The notes under the pieces are model-generated. The model ran no database searches. It had not been told where the DNA came from and was given only the letters and a program-made list of their open reading frames with translations. A DNA stretch of 47,775 nt from Clostridium sp. CAG:678 (lineage in GTDB: Bacteria > Bacillota > Clostridia > Oscillospirales > Acutalibacteraceae): positions 18,071-65,845 of the forward strand of contig HF991826.1 in assembly GCA_000431535.1 (NCBI GenBank), read 5' to 3'. This document shows, in pieces, positions 24,554 to 34,024 of this stretch. A program made the translations under genes and the position numbers. Within the stretch, counting starts at the first letter, position 1; every line of letters starts with the position of its first letter.

Positions 24554-24628
24554 TGGCTGGGGAGGCAGGATTCGAACCTACGCATGAGGGAGTCAAAGTC
24601 CCTTGCCTTACCGCTTGGCGACACCCCA
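24554..24628 (-). tRNA. tRNA-Gln (anticodon TTG)
   Basis: The 5' end TGGGGTGTCGCCAAGCGG is classic tRNA-Gln; the anticodon loop is CTTTGAC in stem AGGGA/TCCCT and the T arm is GTAGG TTCGAAT CCTGC. CCA is encoded. The acceptor TGGGGTG pairs with CTCCCCA except for a T-T mismatch at pair 6-67. Confidence 0.95.
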
Positions 24629-24658
24629 ATATCAGGGTCTTCAAAAATATAAAATAAG

Positions 24659-24736
24659 TGGGGTGGGATGTGGGATTCGAACCCACGACCTCCAGTGCCA
24701 CAAACTGGCGCTCTAACCAACTGAACTAATCCCACC
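24659..24736 (-). tRNA. tRNA-His (anticodon GTG)
   Basis: Anticodon loop TTGTGGC in stem CCAGT/ACTGG. An encoded extra G at -1 faces C73, the histidine identity pair. Acceptor GTGGGAT/ATCCCAC; CCA is encoded. Confidence 0.96.
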
Positions 24737-24764
24737 ATATCTGCGCCCGAAAGCTCAGGCGCGT

Positions 24765-24841
<77 letters not shown>

Positions 24842-24850
24842 ATACTGACT

Positions 24851-24924
24851 TGGAGCGGGTGAAGGGAATCGAACCCTCGTGTTCAGCTTGGAAGGCTGAC
24901 ATTCTACCATTGAACTACACCCGC
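24851..24924 (-). tRNA. tRNA-Gly (anticodon TCC)
   Basis: Anticodon loop CTTCCAA in stem TCAGC/GCTGA; acceptor GCGGGTG/CACCCGC; T loop TTCGATT; CCA is encoded. First gene of the array, 5' end 9 bases from the likely transcription start. Confidence 0.96.
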
Positions 24925-24939
24925 GTTGCAACGCTCATT

Positions 24940-24968
24940 ATTATAATAAATGCGCGTGCAACTGTCAA
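24940..24968 (-). promoter_or_regulatory. consensus promoter of the tRNA array
   Basis: Minus strand TTGACA (24968-24963), 17-base spacer, TATAAT (24945-24940): both hexamers and spacing match the sigma-A consensus exactly. It begins 15 bases after the clpE-type stop. Confidence 0.9.
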
Positions 24969-24982
24969 GTACTTTTTTGAAT

Positions 24983-27289
24983 TTAATTTATTTCTGCCGT
25001 AATTTTTTCTGCGGCAGTAACGGTGAATTTCTTAATTTCGGTATCCTGATGGAATACGATGAGTTCAGCAAGGAGGTCTTCCACCTCTCTGCGCACGCAA
25101 TCCCGTATACCTCTGGCATTCTTTTTGGAGCCGTATGTTTTGCGGGCAATATAAACGGGCACAGAATCGTCATAAACCAGTTCGATTGCCTTATCCTTTA
25201 AACCGTCTTTCAGTTCATCCAGCATGATGCGGGCGATCTTTTCAAAATCATCAAAGGTAAGGGCGTTGAACGTGATAATCTCATCCACCCTGCCGAGAAA
25301 TTCGGGGCGCAGAAAACGCTCCAGCGCTTTCATCGTAACATCCCGGTTGATCTCATTTTCAGACATGCCGAACCCGAGCGACGCCGTATCGGTTGAGCCG
25401 GCATTGGAGGTCATAACAATAATGGTGTTTTCAAAATTGACCGTTCTGCCCTGCGCATCTGTGATCCTGCCCTCGTCCAAGATCTGAAGAAGGATATTTA
25501 AAACGTCTTTATGCGCCTTTTCGATCTCATCAAAAAGGACAACGCTGTATGGCTTTCTTCTGACTTTTTCCGTAAGCTGGCCGGCATCGTCATAGCCGAC
25601 ATAACCCGGAGGGGAACCGATGATTCTGGACACGCTGAATTTTTCCATAAACTCGCTCATATCGAGCCGGATCAGGCTATCCGGCGAATCGAAAAGATAA
25701 TGGGCAAGCTGCTTTACGAGTTCTGTTTTTCCGACGCCGGTGGGGCCGACGAAAATAAAGGACTGCGGCCGCTTGCGCGGGCTGATCTGCACCCTGCCGC
25801 GGCGCACGGCAGCGGCAAGTTTGGAGATTGCTTCATCCTGACCGACGATATGCTTTTTGAGTTCCTCTTCCAGCGAGGCGAGTTTTTTGATATCCCCGGC
25901 CTCAATTTTGGAGGCGGGTATACCGGTCCACAGGGAAACGACTTTGGCGAGATCTGCCTCGATCACCTGATTATCCTTTGCTTTTTCTGCAAGGGCGGGC
26001 AGCACTTCATCCAATTTCATGGTTTCGGCTTTCAGGTTAGAGATCAATTCATAATCGATCTCTTCATTTTCCTCCGTTGGCTCGGAAAGGGTATCAATAC
26101 GTTCAAGCAGTGAATTTTTCTCCTGCAGTTTGAGCTGGTATTCCGATATTGCCGGATTCCTGAGATTGGCGCAGGTGCACGCTTCATCCAGCAGATCGAT
26201 TGCCTTATCGGGCAGATAACGATCTGTAACAAAGCGTTCCGACATGGTTACTGCTTTATAAACAAGGCTGTCCGATATCTGCACCTTATGGTAATTCTCA
26301 TAATAGGATTTGATGCCGAGGAGCATTCTGTATGCTTCCTCAACAGATGGCTCTTCTACCTTGATGGGCTGAAAACGGCGTTCCAGAGCGGCGTCTTTTT
26401 CAATATATTTCCTATACTCGTTAAACGTGGTGGCGCCGATCACCTGGATCTCGCCCCTGGAAAGCGCGGGTTTCAGGATGTTGGCGGCGTTCATCGTGCC
26501 TTCGCTGTCCCCCGTGCCGACAAGATTATGGACTTCATCTATAAACAGAATAATATTGCCCTCGCTCTTGACCTCATCTACAAGGCCTTTGATTCTGCCC
26601 TCAAACTGACCGCGGAACTGTGTGCCGGCAACAAGCGCAGTAAGATCAAGCAGATAGATCTCTTTATCCGCAAGGCGGGCGGGAACTTCTCCTTTTGCGA
26701 TTTTAATGGCAAGGCCCTCTGCAATAGCGGTTTTGCCGACGCCCGGCTCACCGATCAGGCAGGGATTATTTTTTGTTCGGCGGCAAAGGATCTGAATGGC
26801 GCGGGAAATCTCTTTTTCCCTGCCGATAATGGCATCGATCTCTCCTTTTTTAGCCTTGGCGGTCAGATTCGTGCAGTAATTTCCGAGGAATTTTCTGCCG
26901 TCCTCCTGCCTGCCTTTTTTGCCGCGTTTTTTACCGCCTTTTCTGCCGGTTTTGGAATCGGTGTTATCCTCCTTTGCACCGTTTTCAAAAAGGCTGTTAA
27001 AAGGCAGGGTCTGGGCGCCGTCCATATTTTCCTGATTGAACATTTCACCCAAGGAACCGAAATCAAAATCCTGCATATTTTCCATGAACTGGCTCATCTG
27101 CTCGCTTGCCTGCTCCAGTTCCTCATCAGAAAGGCCGAGCTGATCAATCATCTGGTTAATAGAGCCGACATTGAGTTCCCTTGCGCATTTGATGCAAAGC
27201 CCCTCCGGCACGACCTTATCATTTTCCATTTTTTGAATAAAAACCACCGCAGGGCGCTCGTGGCACCTGCTGCACAATTGCTGTTTCAT
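24983..27289 (-). CDS. clpE: Clp-family AAA+ unfoldase with N-terminal zinc finger (ClpE-like)
   Basis: The 768-residue, two-ring ATPase unfolds proteins, usually for ClpP. Its N-terminus is a four-Cys zinc finger (Cys6, Cys9, Cys32, Cys35), as in ClpE and McsA, in place of the double Clp_N repeat of ClpC/ClpB. A Lys/Arg-rich linker (about 110-132) follows. D1 has Walker A GEPGVGKT (180-187) and [11 protein letters not shown]2 has GPTGVGKTE and [10 protein letters not shown] short coiled middle (around residues 380-440) connects them. ClpE in Bacillus is CtsR-controlled, but no CtsR-type heptad repeat was seen upstream. The start has a GGAGA box 12 bases ahead, a rather wide spacing. An McsA-linked or ClpP-independent role cannot be excluded. 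Confidence 0.88.
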   Translation of the reverse strand: MKQQLCSRCHERPAVVFIQKMENDKVVPEGLCIKCARELNVGSINQMIDQLGLSDEELEQASEQMSQFMENMQDFDFGSLGEMFNQENMDGAQTLPFNSLFENGAKEDNTDSKTGRKGGKKRGKKGRQEDGRKFLGNYCTNLTAKAKKGEIDAIIGREKEISRAIQILCRRTKNNPCLIGEPGVGKTAIAEGLAIKIAKGEVPARLADKEIYLLDLTALVAGTQFRGQFEGRIKGLVDEVKSEGNIILFIDEVHNLVGTGDSEGTMNAANILKPALSRGEIQVIGATTFNEYRKYIEKDAALERRFQPIKVEEPSVEEAYRMLLGIKSYYENYHKVQISDSLVYKAVTMSERFVTDRYLPDKAIDLLDEACTCANLRNPAISEYQLKLQEKNSLLERIDTLSEPTEENEEIDYELISNLKAETMKLDEVLPALAEKAKDNQVIEADLAKVVSLWTGIPASKIEAGDIKKLASLEEELKKHIVGQDEAISKLAAAVRRGRVQISPRKRPQSFIFVGPTGVGKTELVKQLAHYLFDSPDSLIRLDMSEFMEKFSVSRIIGSPPGYVGYDDAGQLTEKVRRKPYSVVLFDEIEKAHKDVLNILLQILDEGRITDAQGRTVNFENTIIVMTSNAGSTDTASLGFGMSENEINRDVTMKALERFLRPEFLGRVDEIITFNALTFDDFEKIARIMLDELKDGLKDKAIELVYDDSVPVYIARKTYGSKKNARGIRDCVRREVEDLLAELIVFHQDTEIKKFTVTAAEKITAEIN

Positions 27290-27329
27290 TAAATCTGTTG
27301 TTCTCCTTAAAAAGTTGTTAAGTTAGAAA

Positions 27330-27956
27330 TTATTTTCCCGATTTTTTTGCTTTATTTTCTTTGATCTGACGGATGAACCCCGGCGCATAACCAAGCAGGG
27401 AAATCAGCGTGCAGACGGCGGAAACGGCAACGATAATCCAGGTCAGCACATTCGGCAGCGTAAAGCCGACTACATCACACAGCGCACCGTTCTGCCCGAA
27501 AGCAAGAATAAAGATCATGCCGATATAAAACACATTGGTGGCGACTTTGCCCCAGATCTCCGCCGCCGTCGGACGCATGCCGAGCGACAGCAGAATCGCG
27601 CCGCCGATGATCATGATCACTTCTTTTGCAATAAAAAACATAAAGAGGTATTTTATGGCATTATCCCAGTACGTAACAATCAGAACGATCACGATTGCCA
27701 TCTGTGAAAGTTTATCCGCGATTGGATCCAGAATCTTGCCGAGATTGGAGACCTGATTGAATTTTCGGGCGATCTTGCCGTCTACAAGATCGGTAAGCGC
27801 CGCGCAGATCATGATGATGACCGCGGGCAGAATATAGCCTTTGAGAAACAAAACCATAAAGACGGGAATCAGCGCGATCCTGATAAACGAAAGCCAGTTT
27901 GGGATGGTATTCCAGCCTTTAAAAAGATCTTTCACATTATTTTCCAGTTTGCTCAT
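27330..27956 (-). CDS. pgsA: CDP-diacylglycerol-glycerol-3-phosphate 3-phosphatidyltransferase
   Basis: The 208-residue membrane enzyme makes phosphatidylglycerophosphate, the first step to phosphatidylglycerol. The CDP-alcohol phosphotransferase motif is complete and exactly spaced: Asp56, Asp59-Gly60, Ala63-Arg64, Gly73, Asp77 and Asp81. Five to six hydrophobic helices fit the family; the N-terminal amphipathic stretch and NLSFIRI-like NWLSFIRIALIP are typical of PgsA rather than PssA or cardiolipin synthase. It lies between cvpA and the clpE-like gene. Confidence 0.93.
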   Translation of the reverse strand: MSKLENNVKDLFKGWNTIPNWLSFIRIALIPVFMVLFLKGYILPAVIIMICAALTDLVDGKIARKFNQVSNLGKILDPIADKLSQMAIVIVLIVTYWDNAIKYLFMFFIAKEVIMIIGGAILLSLGMRPTAAEIWGKVATNVFYIGMIFILAFGQNGALCDVVGFTLPNVLTWIIVAVSAVCTLISLLGYAPGFIRQIKENKAKKSGK

Positions 27957-27966
27957 ACAAATCCTC

Positions 27967-28650
27967 CTATACCAAATACAAAAGCGGATTGATCTTATTT
28001 ATAAATTCAACAACAGCGCTTGTATCAACCTGCGACACAAATTGCTGCGAAGATGCGAACAGAAAATCGCGCAGAAAAACAAGTGCGGCGCTGAAAACGG
28101 CAAGCGTTGCCGTACCTTTTAAGACGCCAAACACCGCGCCGAGAAACTTGTTGGTGCGCTTAAGCGGCGCGTGGTCTTTTTTCATTATGCCCCGGATCAC
28201 CTTGGAAACCAGCCAAACCAGAACATAAAACAGCACGATTGTGATTACAAAAAGTATAATTTTGATAAGAACAAGCGCCACAGGCTCCACGATATTTTGG
28301 AGCACGGCGTTTGCGGCGGATTCGTTGGAGATGCCGTTTAAAAACGATAGATCGACCGAACCGGAAAGCCCGAACGGCAGTTCACCGACCGCATCGCGCA
28401 CGGCGGAAACAAACGAATCGATGTTTGCCGAATCCGAAAGCCCCTGCGATATTTTTTCAAGGGCGGCGCCGCTGACGAATTGATTATAAAACGGCAGACT
28501 GTACGTATCCGCAACATAAAACGCAAGCGGAAAGCCAATGATATATTTGGCAAACGAAATCAGCGAAAGCAGAAATCCCCTTGCGTAGCCGTCCAGAACG
28601 CACGCGGCAAAGATCACGATGAGAATGATATCAATATAATTTACGCTCAA
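27967..28650 (-). CDS. CvpA-family membrane protein
   Basis: The 227-residue product has four hydrophobic helices (about 5-25, 28-48, 105-135, 165-185) and the CvpA opening IDIILIVIFAACVLDGYARGF. CvpA proteins are linked to colicin V production and envelope homeostasis; the function is not settled. The start is a TTG at 28650 with AGGGGT 6 bases ahead, placed 5 bases after the DUF5711 stop. Confidence 0.85.
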   Translation of the reverse strand: MSVNYIDIILIVIFAACVLDGYARGFLLSLISFAKYIIGFPLAFYVADTYSLPFYNQFVSGAALEKISQGLSDSANIDSFVSAVRDAVGELPFGLSGSVDLSFLNGISNESAANAVLQNIVEPVALVLIKIILFVITIVLFYVLVWLVSKVIRGIMKKDHAPLKRTNKFLGAVFGVLKGTATLAVFSAALVFLRDFLFASSQQFVSQVDTSAVVEFINKINPLLYLV

Positions 28651-28655
28651 ACTGA

Positions 28656-29828
28656 TTACCCCTGTTCGCTGCCGAGACGTTCAACAACCGCCTGATGCCT
28701 TGCATACACATCGGACGAGATCTGCTGAATGGAGGAATAGGAATCATCCACCGGATACTCGGCAAGCACTTTTGAATTGGAAATTTTGTAAGTAACAACA
28801 CTTTCAGCGGTCAAAACGCTGACGCGGGATGAACTGCCGGTTACGTCTTTAACTGCCGAATCCGTTGACAGCACTTCCGTTACGCTGCCGGAAGACCTTA
28901 CAACTGAAATCGTATTATGTACGGAGCCGGAATATGCTGTATAAGCATAAACGAGTTTTCCGTCTGAAGTAAACGAATAGGTAACGGTGCCGACTGCGCC
29001 TTGTTCATAGACCTGTTTTTCATTTTTCAGCGAATCGATCACACTGACAAAATCACTGCCGACAATGAACAGATCCGTTGCGGAAAAACGCAGATCCAAA
29101 ACAGAAGAGCCGACATATTCAAACTGCGCTCTTGGCGCGGCATCATCAATACTCATAGTATAAACGGTGGATTTAAACCTTGCGTTTTCAGATGAAACAG
29201 CGGTGAATGCCACACGGCTGCCGCGCGAATCCACAGCCACGTTGGTTACATAGCCGTCCGTTACGTCAAAGGCAAATTTCTGTTTCAAGGATTTGTTAAA
29301 AACATACACGGAACTTAAGGCATCCGACGAAGTAGTAGCAAGCGCAACGGTGCCGGAATCCGAAACATCCGCACACAAAAGCTGCTGATCTGTTTTTTCC
29401 TGATAGATATTTTCCGTATTACTGTCCAGCCGGTAAGAAAGCCCGCCCTGATCATACAGCAAGGTGTAACTGCCCGCCGTTTTGAGAACCGGGTTTGCAA
29501 AACCATGGTCAAAATTCAGTTTTACCTCGGCATCCGAGGAATCAAGAACGGTATATGCCGTATCTTCCAAAACACAGATATCCTTGCCGACGGAACCGAA
29601 AGAAACATCCGAACCGGAGGAGAGCTGATAAGGAAAACCCGAATCCTGCGAAACACCGTGATCAAAGGCAGATCCGTCTTTAACGGCGGAAAAATCGATC
29701 TCCGCAACGCGCATGATCAGCAATGCGGCAACAATAACGCCGATCACGATCCACGCGATCATGCGCTTTTTTTTGCTCTTTTTTAATTTTCTTTCCAAGC
29801 GTTCTTTTTCTCTTTGTTCAGAAGCCAT
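28656..29828 (-). CDS. DUF5711 membrane-anchored beta-propeller protein
   Basis: The 390-residue protein starts with a basic cytoplasmic stretch (REKERLERKLKKSKKKR), a single membrane helix at about 23-41, and an extracytoplasmic domain of short repeated strands (each about 40-45 residues, with S/G-rich turns) that resembles a beta-propeller. This is the DUF5711 family, found mainly in Clostridia, of unknown function. The run with cvpA and pgsA suggests an envelope role. Confidence 0.82.
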   Translation of the reverse strand: MASEQREKERLERKLKKSKKKRMIAWIVIGVIVAALLIMRVAEIDFSAVKDGSAFDHGVSQDSGFPYQLSSGSDVSFGSVGKDICVLEDTAYTVLDSSDAEVKLNFDHGFANPVLKTAGSYTLLYDQGGLSYRLDSNTENIYQEKTDQQLLCADVSDSGTVALATTSSDALSSVYVFNKSLKQKFAFDVTDGYVTNVAVDSRGSRVAFTAVSSENARFKSTVYTMSIDDAAPRAQFEYVGSSVLDLRFSATDLFIVGSDFVSVIDSLKNEKQVYEQGAVGTVTYSFTSDGKLVYAYTAYSGSVHNTISVVRSSGSVTEVLSTDSAVKDVTGSSSRVSVLTAESVVTYKISNSKVLAEYPVDDSYSSIQQISSDVYARHQAVVERLGSEQG

Positions 29829-29906
29829 ATTTATATAGCCTTTCCGGAAGATTATATACTTTATAAATGATGAAATGATGAAGTATTCATAAAATAATTT
29901 TAAATT

Positions 29907-30641
29907 TTAATAGTTTACCTGGCAAAGATAAAGCCCCTGCGGCGGCGCGGTCTTGCCGGCTCGTTTGCGGTCTTTCGATGCAATGACCTCCGCCAGTTCG
30001 CCCGGTTTGATCTTGCCCTCGTTCACAAAAAGCAGGGTGCCCACCATGATGCGCACCATATTATAAAGGAACCCGTTTGCCTCAACACTGAAAAGGACTT
30101 CCTCGCCTTTTCTTTCCACGCAGAAAGAATACACGGTGCGCACAGTATCCTCCACGCCGCTTCTTGCCGAGCAAAAGCCGGAAAAATCATGCGTGCCCAC
30201 AAATGCCTGCGCCTGTTCATTCAAATATTCCGCGTTTATGGGAACACGATAGTGGAACGCGTAATCTTTCAGAAACGGATCCCGGATCTGCGCATTAAAA
30301 ACGCGGTAAACATATTTTTTGGATTTTACACTGTAGCGGGCGTGAAAATCGGGCTCTTTTTCTATGCAGTCCGTTACCGCTATATCCTTTGGCAGATACG
30401 TATTGAGGCCGGAAATCACATTTTTGCAGGGAATCTGTTTATCCGTTTGAAAAGACACACAATACATATTGGCGTGAACGCCGCTGTCCGTTCTGCTGCA
30501 GCCTTTGATACGGAGCTTTTGGCAAAAGAGTTTTTCCGCGGCATGCTGAAACACCTGCTGCACGGTGACGGCGTTTTTCTGCACCTGCCAGCCGTGATAA
30601 GCAGAGCCGTCATATTTGATGGTAACAAGCAGATTTCTCAT
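29907..30641 (-). CDS. truA: tRNA pseudouridine(38-40) synthase
   Basis: The 244-residue enzyme modifies positions 38-40 in the tRNA anticodon arm. The opening NLLVTIKYDGSAYHGWQ and the active-site motif GCSRTDSGVHA with catalytic Asp52 are diagnostic; GNGFLYNMVR-like ANGFLYNMVRIMVGTLL lies near the C-terminus. The ATG overlaps the ecfT stop by 4 bases. The order ecfA1-ecfA2-ecfT-truA is conserved in Firmicutes. Confidence 0.96.
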   Translation of the reverse strand: MRNLLVTIKYDGSAYHGWQVQKNAVTVQQVFQHAAEKLFCQKLRIKGCSRTDSGVHANMYCVSFQTDKQIPCKNVISGLNTYLPKDIAVTDCIEKEPDFHARYSVKSKKYVYRVFNAQIRDPFLKDYAFHYRVPINAEYLNEQAQAFVGTHDFSGFCSARSGVEDTVRTVYSFCVERKGEEVLFSVEANGFLYNMVRIMVGTLLFVNEGKIKPGELAEVIASKDRKRAGKTAPPQGLYLCQVNY

Positions 30642-31453
30642 ATTACAGCCGCCGCCAGTGAATTGATAAAAATGATCAGGGCAAAGAGCGCAGCCACGGC
30701 GGCAACGGCAAGGATGTCTCTTGCCGTGATCTTAACCTGTTTCATTTTCGTTCTGCCTTTTCCGCCCCTGTAACAGCGGCAGTCCATAGCATAGGCAAGT
30801 TCGTTGGCGCGGCGGAATGAGGAGATAAACAGCGGGATCAGAATGGGAATAAGCGCTTTTGCGCGGTGAATGATGCCGCCCGAATCCATATCCGCGCCGC
30901 GGGATTTCTGCGCCGCCATGATTTTTTCTATTTCTTCCGTAAGCGTAGGGATGAAGCGCAATGCGATCGTCATCGTCATCGCCACGGTGTGTATATCGAT
31001 TTTAAATATCTTGAGCGGTGAAAAAAGCCGTTCGATCGCATCCGTAAGATCTGTTGGGGTGGTGGTATACGTAAGCATGGAGCCTGCCACCACAAGCAAA
31101 ATGATGCGCACCGCCATAAAAATCGCGGTATAAATGCCGTCTTCCGTGATCTTCAGCCTGCCGAAAAGTGTGACGAGCGGTTCGCCCTGACCGTAAAAAA
31201 GGTTCAGCAGCGAGGTGATCACGATAATGATGCCGAGCGGCTTTATACTTTTAAACACGGTTTTAAACGAAATTCGGCCGAGCAGAATGATCAAAACCGT
31301 AAACGCAATGCTTAGGATCAGAGAATAAAAGTTTTTGCAGATAAAAAGCGAAACGATCACGGCAAGCGTAAGAAGGATCTTAACCCTTGCGTCCAGTTTG
31401 TGAAGAAAAGAATTTCCGGGGAAATACTGGCCTATTGTGATATCGCCCATCAT
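30638..31453 (-). CDS. ecfT: ECF transporter transmembrane subunit EcfT
   Basis: The 271-residue membrane protein couples the EcfA1/EcfA2 ATPases to vitamin-binding S-components. The opening GQYFPGNSFLHKLDARVKILL is typical, and two Arg-containing coupling motifs occur (AQKSRG and later MDCRCYRGG). It has about six hydrophobic segments. A strong AAGGAGGGG lies 5 bases before the ATG, and the start overlaps the ecfA2 stop. No S-component gene is in the window, so this is a shared core module. Confidence 0.95.
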   Translation of the reverse strand: MMGDITIGQYFPGNSFLHKLDARVKILLTLAVIVSLFICKNFYSLILSIAFTVLIILLGRISFKTVFKSIKPLGIIIVITSLLNLFYGQGEPLVTLFGRLKITEDGIYTAIFMAVRIILLVVAGSMLTYTTTPTDLTDAIERLFSPLKIFKIDIHTVAMTMTIALRFIPTLTEEIEKIMAAQKSRGADMDSGGIIHRAKALIPILIPLFISSFRRANELAYAMDCRCYRGGKGRTKMKQVKITARDILAVAAVAALFALIIFINSLAAAVI

Positions 31454-32319
31454 ACAATCCCCTCCTTTGCAAAGAGCCTTTGCAGTTCCGCCCTGCCCTG
31501 CTCCACGGTAAAAATATCCGTGCGGCAGTCCACACCGCTCTCCTTTAACTTCATAAAGATCTCCGTTACCTGCGGCACATTGAGCCCCATTTCACGAAGT
31601 TCGCGGGCACGGGAATACACCTCCGCCACCGTGCCGGACATTGCCACCTTGCCCTGATTCATCACAACAACCTTGGAACACAGCTTTGCCACGTCTTCCA
31701 TAGAATGGGAAACAATAATGACGGTGCTGCCCGTTTTATTTTGATATTCTTTAATCAAAGCCAGGATCACTTCCCGCCCGCGGGGATCCAAACCGGCGCA
31801 CGGTTCATCCAGAATAAGCACTTTCGGGCGCATGGCAAGGATGGAAGCAATCGCCACACGCCGTTTCTGCCCGCCGGACAGATCAAAAGGCGATTTATTC
31901 TCCATGCTTTTTTTCAGGCCGACAAATTCCATGCTTTCGTAGACGCGGGCACGGATTTCTTCCTCCGAAAGCCCCATCTGTTTCGGGCCGAACGCGATCT
32001 CTTTAAAAATACTTTCCTCAAAGATCTGATATTCGGGATACTGAAAGCAAAGCCCGACGGCAAAACGCACGTTTCTGATTTTCTTTTTATTTTCTTTTGC
32101 CCAGATATTTTTGCCGTCCAGCAGCACAACGCCGCTGTTTGGCTCCAAAAGGCCGTTAAAATGCTGGATCAGGGTGGATTTTCCGCTGCCGGTGTGCCCG
32201 ATAATGCCGATCAGTTCACCGCTTTCCGCAGTAAAATCAACGCCCTCGATCGCCGCGGTTTCAAACGGTGTGCCTGCGCTGTAAAGATATTTTAAATTTT
32301 CACATACCAAAACAGCCAC
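31450..32319 (-). CDS. ecfA2: ECF transporter ATPase EcfA2
   Basis: The 289-residue ATPase has Walker A GHTGSGKST, the Q-loop region GLCFQYPEYQIFEESI, the signature LSGGQKRR and Walker B VLILDEPCAGLDP. The Q-loop EYQIFE and the C-terminal extension (about 50 residues) are typical of EcfA2. It starts with GTG at 32319, with GGAGGG 6 bases ahead and a 2-base gap after ecfA1. Confidence 0.95.
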   Translation of the reverse strand: MAVLVCENLKYLYSAGTPFETAAIEGVDFTAESGELIGIIGHTGSGKSTLIQHFNGLLEPNSGVVLLDGKNIWAKENKKKIRNVRFAVGLCFQYPEYQIFEESIFKEIAFGPKQMGLSEEEIRARVYESMEFVGLKKSMENKSPFDLSGGQKRRVAIASILAMRPKVLILDEPCAGLDPRGREVILALIKEYQNKTGSTVIIVSHSMEDVAKLCSKVVVMNQGKVAMSGTVAEVYSRARELREMGLNVPQVTEIFMKLKESGVDCRTDIFTVEQGRAELQRLFAKEGIV

Positions 32320-32321
32320 GG

Positions 32322-33158
32322 CTATCCCTCCAAGGCAGATTTTATATAATCAACGCACTCCTGCGTATTTAAAATGGTTTCCGGCGGCGTAAGGCCGCTT
32401 TCATAAATCAGTTCCGTTGCCTGCGGCACATCCAGCCCCATGGCTTTGATCTCCTCAACACGGGCAAAAACATTCTTCGGCGTATCATCCATTTTGATCT
32501 CGCCGGAATCCATTACGATCACTCTGTCCGCCTGAACGGCTTCGTCCATATAATGCGTGATCAGAACGATCGTGATGCCCTCTTCCCGGTTCAGGCGCTT
32601 TACGGTATCCATAACCTCCGCGCGGCCGCTCGGGTCAAGCATAGCCGTAGGCTCGTCCAGCACAATACACTGCGGACGCATGGCAATGATGCCCGCCACG
32701 GCAACACGCTGTTTCTGCCCGCCGGAAAGTTTGTGGGGCGCCTTTTCGCGCAGTTCGTACATGCCGACGGTCTTTAACGCGTCATCCACTCTGCGGCGGC
32801 ACTCCTCTGGGGGGATCCCCAGATTTTCCACGCCGAAAGCAACATCTTCCTCCACAATAGAGGCAACGATCTGGTTATCCGGGTTTTGAAAGACCATACC
32901 CACTTTTTTGCGGATATCGTAAATACTGTCGTCCGGTTTGGTCTCCATACCGTCCACAAGCACTTTGCCGCTTTGCGGAAACAGAATTCCGTTGGTGAGT
33001 TTCGCAATTGTGGATTTGCCCGAGCCGTTGTGCCCGAGCACCGCAACGAAGCTGCCTTTTTCTATATTCAGATTTAAGTTTTCTAACACGTCTACCGTTT
33101 CCCCGCCCTCCTCGGTGCCGTAGGCAAACGAAACGTTGTGAAACTCAATTAAACTCAT
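32322..33158 (-). CDS. ecfA1: ECF transporter ATPase EcfA1
   Basis: The 278-residue ATPase has Walker A GHNGSGKST, the Q-loop region MVFQNPDNQIVASIVEEDVAFG (EcfA1 type), the signature LSGGQKQR and Walker B CIVLDEPTAMLDP. The frame extends four codons upstream to 33170, but the ATG at 33158 overlaps the methyltransferase stop as ATGA and gives the normal family start MSLIEFHNVSF. Confidence 0.94.
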   Translation of the reverse strand: MSLIEFHNVSFAYGTEEGGETVDVLENLNLNIEKGSFVAVLGHNGSGKSTIAKLTNGILFPQSGKVLVDGMETKPDDSIYDIRKKVGMVFQNPDNQIVASIVEEDVAFGVENLGIPPEECRRRVDDALKTVGMYELREKAPHKLSGGQKQRVAVAGIIAMRPQCIVLDEPTAMLDPSGRAEVMDTVKRLNREEGITIVLITHYMDEAVQADRVIVMDSGEIKMDDTPKNVFARVEEIKAMGLDVPQATELIYESGLTPPETILNTQECVDYIKSALEG

Positions 33159-34024
33159 GCTTTCATCCAAACGGCCGTTGCGCCGCAGGGTAATACCTCC
33201 CCGTTGGACGAGACGGGCAGACCGATCTCGTCCGCGCTTACTGAGCCGCCCTTTTCTTTTACCAAAATATCATCTAAAATATATTTCATAACCGAAGCGG
33301 AAAGCCCGGTTGTATACGAATTCAAAAGCACCATCAGCGGATCATCGGAAAGCACCTGAGAAATCAGCTCCACAAAATCATAGAGCGAATCCTCCAGCCG
33401 CCAGATCTCGCCTTTCGGCCCCCTGCCATAGGACGGCGGATCCAAAATAATGATATCGTATCTGTGGCCGCGGCGGATCTCACGCTGCACGAATTTGATG
33501 CAGTCATCCACGATCCACCGAACCTTTCCGCCTGCCACGCCGCTGGACGCGGCATTCTCCTTAGCCCACTGCGTCATGCCCTTGGACGCATCCACGTGAA
33601 CAACGCTTGCGCCCTCTTTAAGGCAGGCAACCGTGGCGCCGCCGGTATATGCAAAGAGATTCAGAACTTTGACTTCCTTTTTGCCGCTGTTTCTGATGAC
33701 TTCTCTTGTAAGATCCCAGTTGACAGCCTGCTCCGGGAAAAGGCCCGTATGCTTAAAGCCCATGGTTTTTACATTAAAAGTCAGATCTTTATATCGGATT
33801 TCCCACTGCGGCGGAAGTTTGCCGAGAACATGCCATTCGCCGCCGCCGGAATGTGAGCGCTGATACCTTGCGTTTGGCGAATGCCATCTTGTGTCCTGAT
33901 ACCTGCTTTTCCAAATGACCTGTGGATCGGGGCGCACCAGAATCACGCTGCCCCAGCGCTCCAGTTTTTCACCGCCGGTGCAGTCGATCAGTTCATAATC
34001 TTTCCAGTCTTTTGTAACTCTCAT
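33155..34024 (-). CDS. class I SAM-dependent methyltransferase (probable RNA methyltransferase)
   Basis: The 289-residue product has an N-terminal part of about 100 residues rich in Trp and His, then a Rossmann methyltransferase domain. Its SAM motif is LNLFAYTGGATVACLKEG and its catalytic-type motif DPPSYGRGPKGE, as in RlmI/RlmK-like 23S rRNA methyltransferases. The PUA domain of RlmI is missing, so the target cannot be named. The ATG at 34024 overlaps the glmM stop (TGATG); an in-frame TTG sits one codon before. The gene is coupled on both sides, to glmM and ecfA1. Confidence 0.82.
   Translation of the reverse strand: MRVTKDWKDYELIDCTGGEKLERWGSVILVRPDPQVIWKSRYQDTRWHSPNARYQRSHSGGGEWHVLGKLPPQWEIRYKDLTFNVKTMGFKHTGLFPEQAVNWDLTREVIRNSGKKEVKVLNLFAYTGGATVACLKEGASVVHVDASKGMTQWAKENAASSGVAGGKVRWIVDDCIKFVQREIRRGHRYDIIILDPPSYGRGPKGEIWRLEDSLYDFVELISQVLSDDPLMVLLNSYTTGLSASVMKYILDDILVKEKGGSVSADEIGLPVSSNGEVLPCGATAVWMKA

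Noticed and set aside
24995-25018. CTGCCG...CGGCAG hairpin near the end of clpE
   Set aside because: It is inside the coding sequence, has a 6-bp stem only and no T run on the minus strand, so it is not a terminator.
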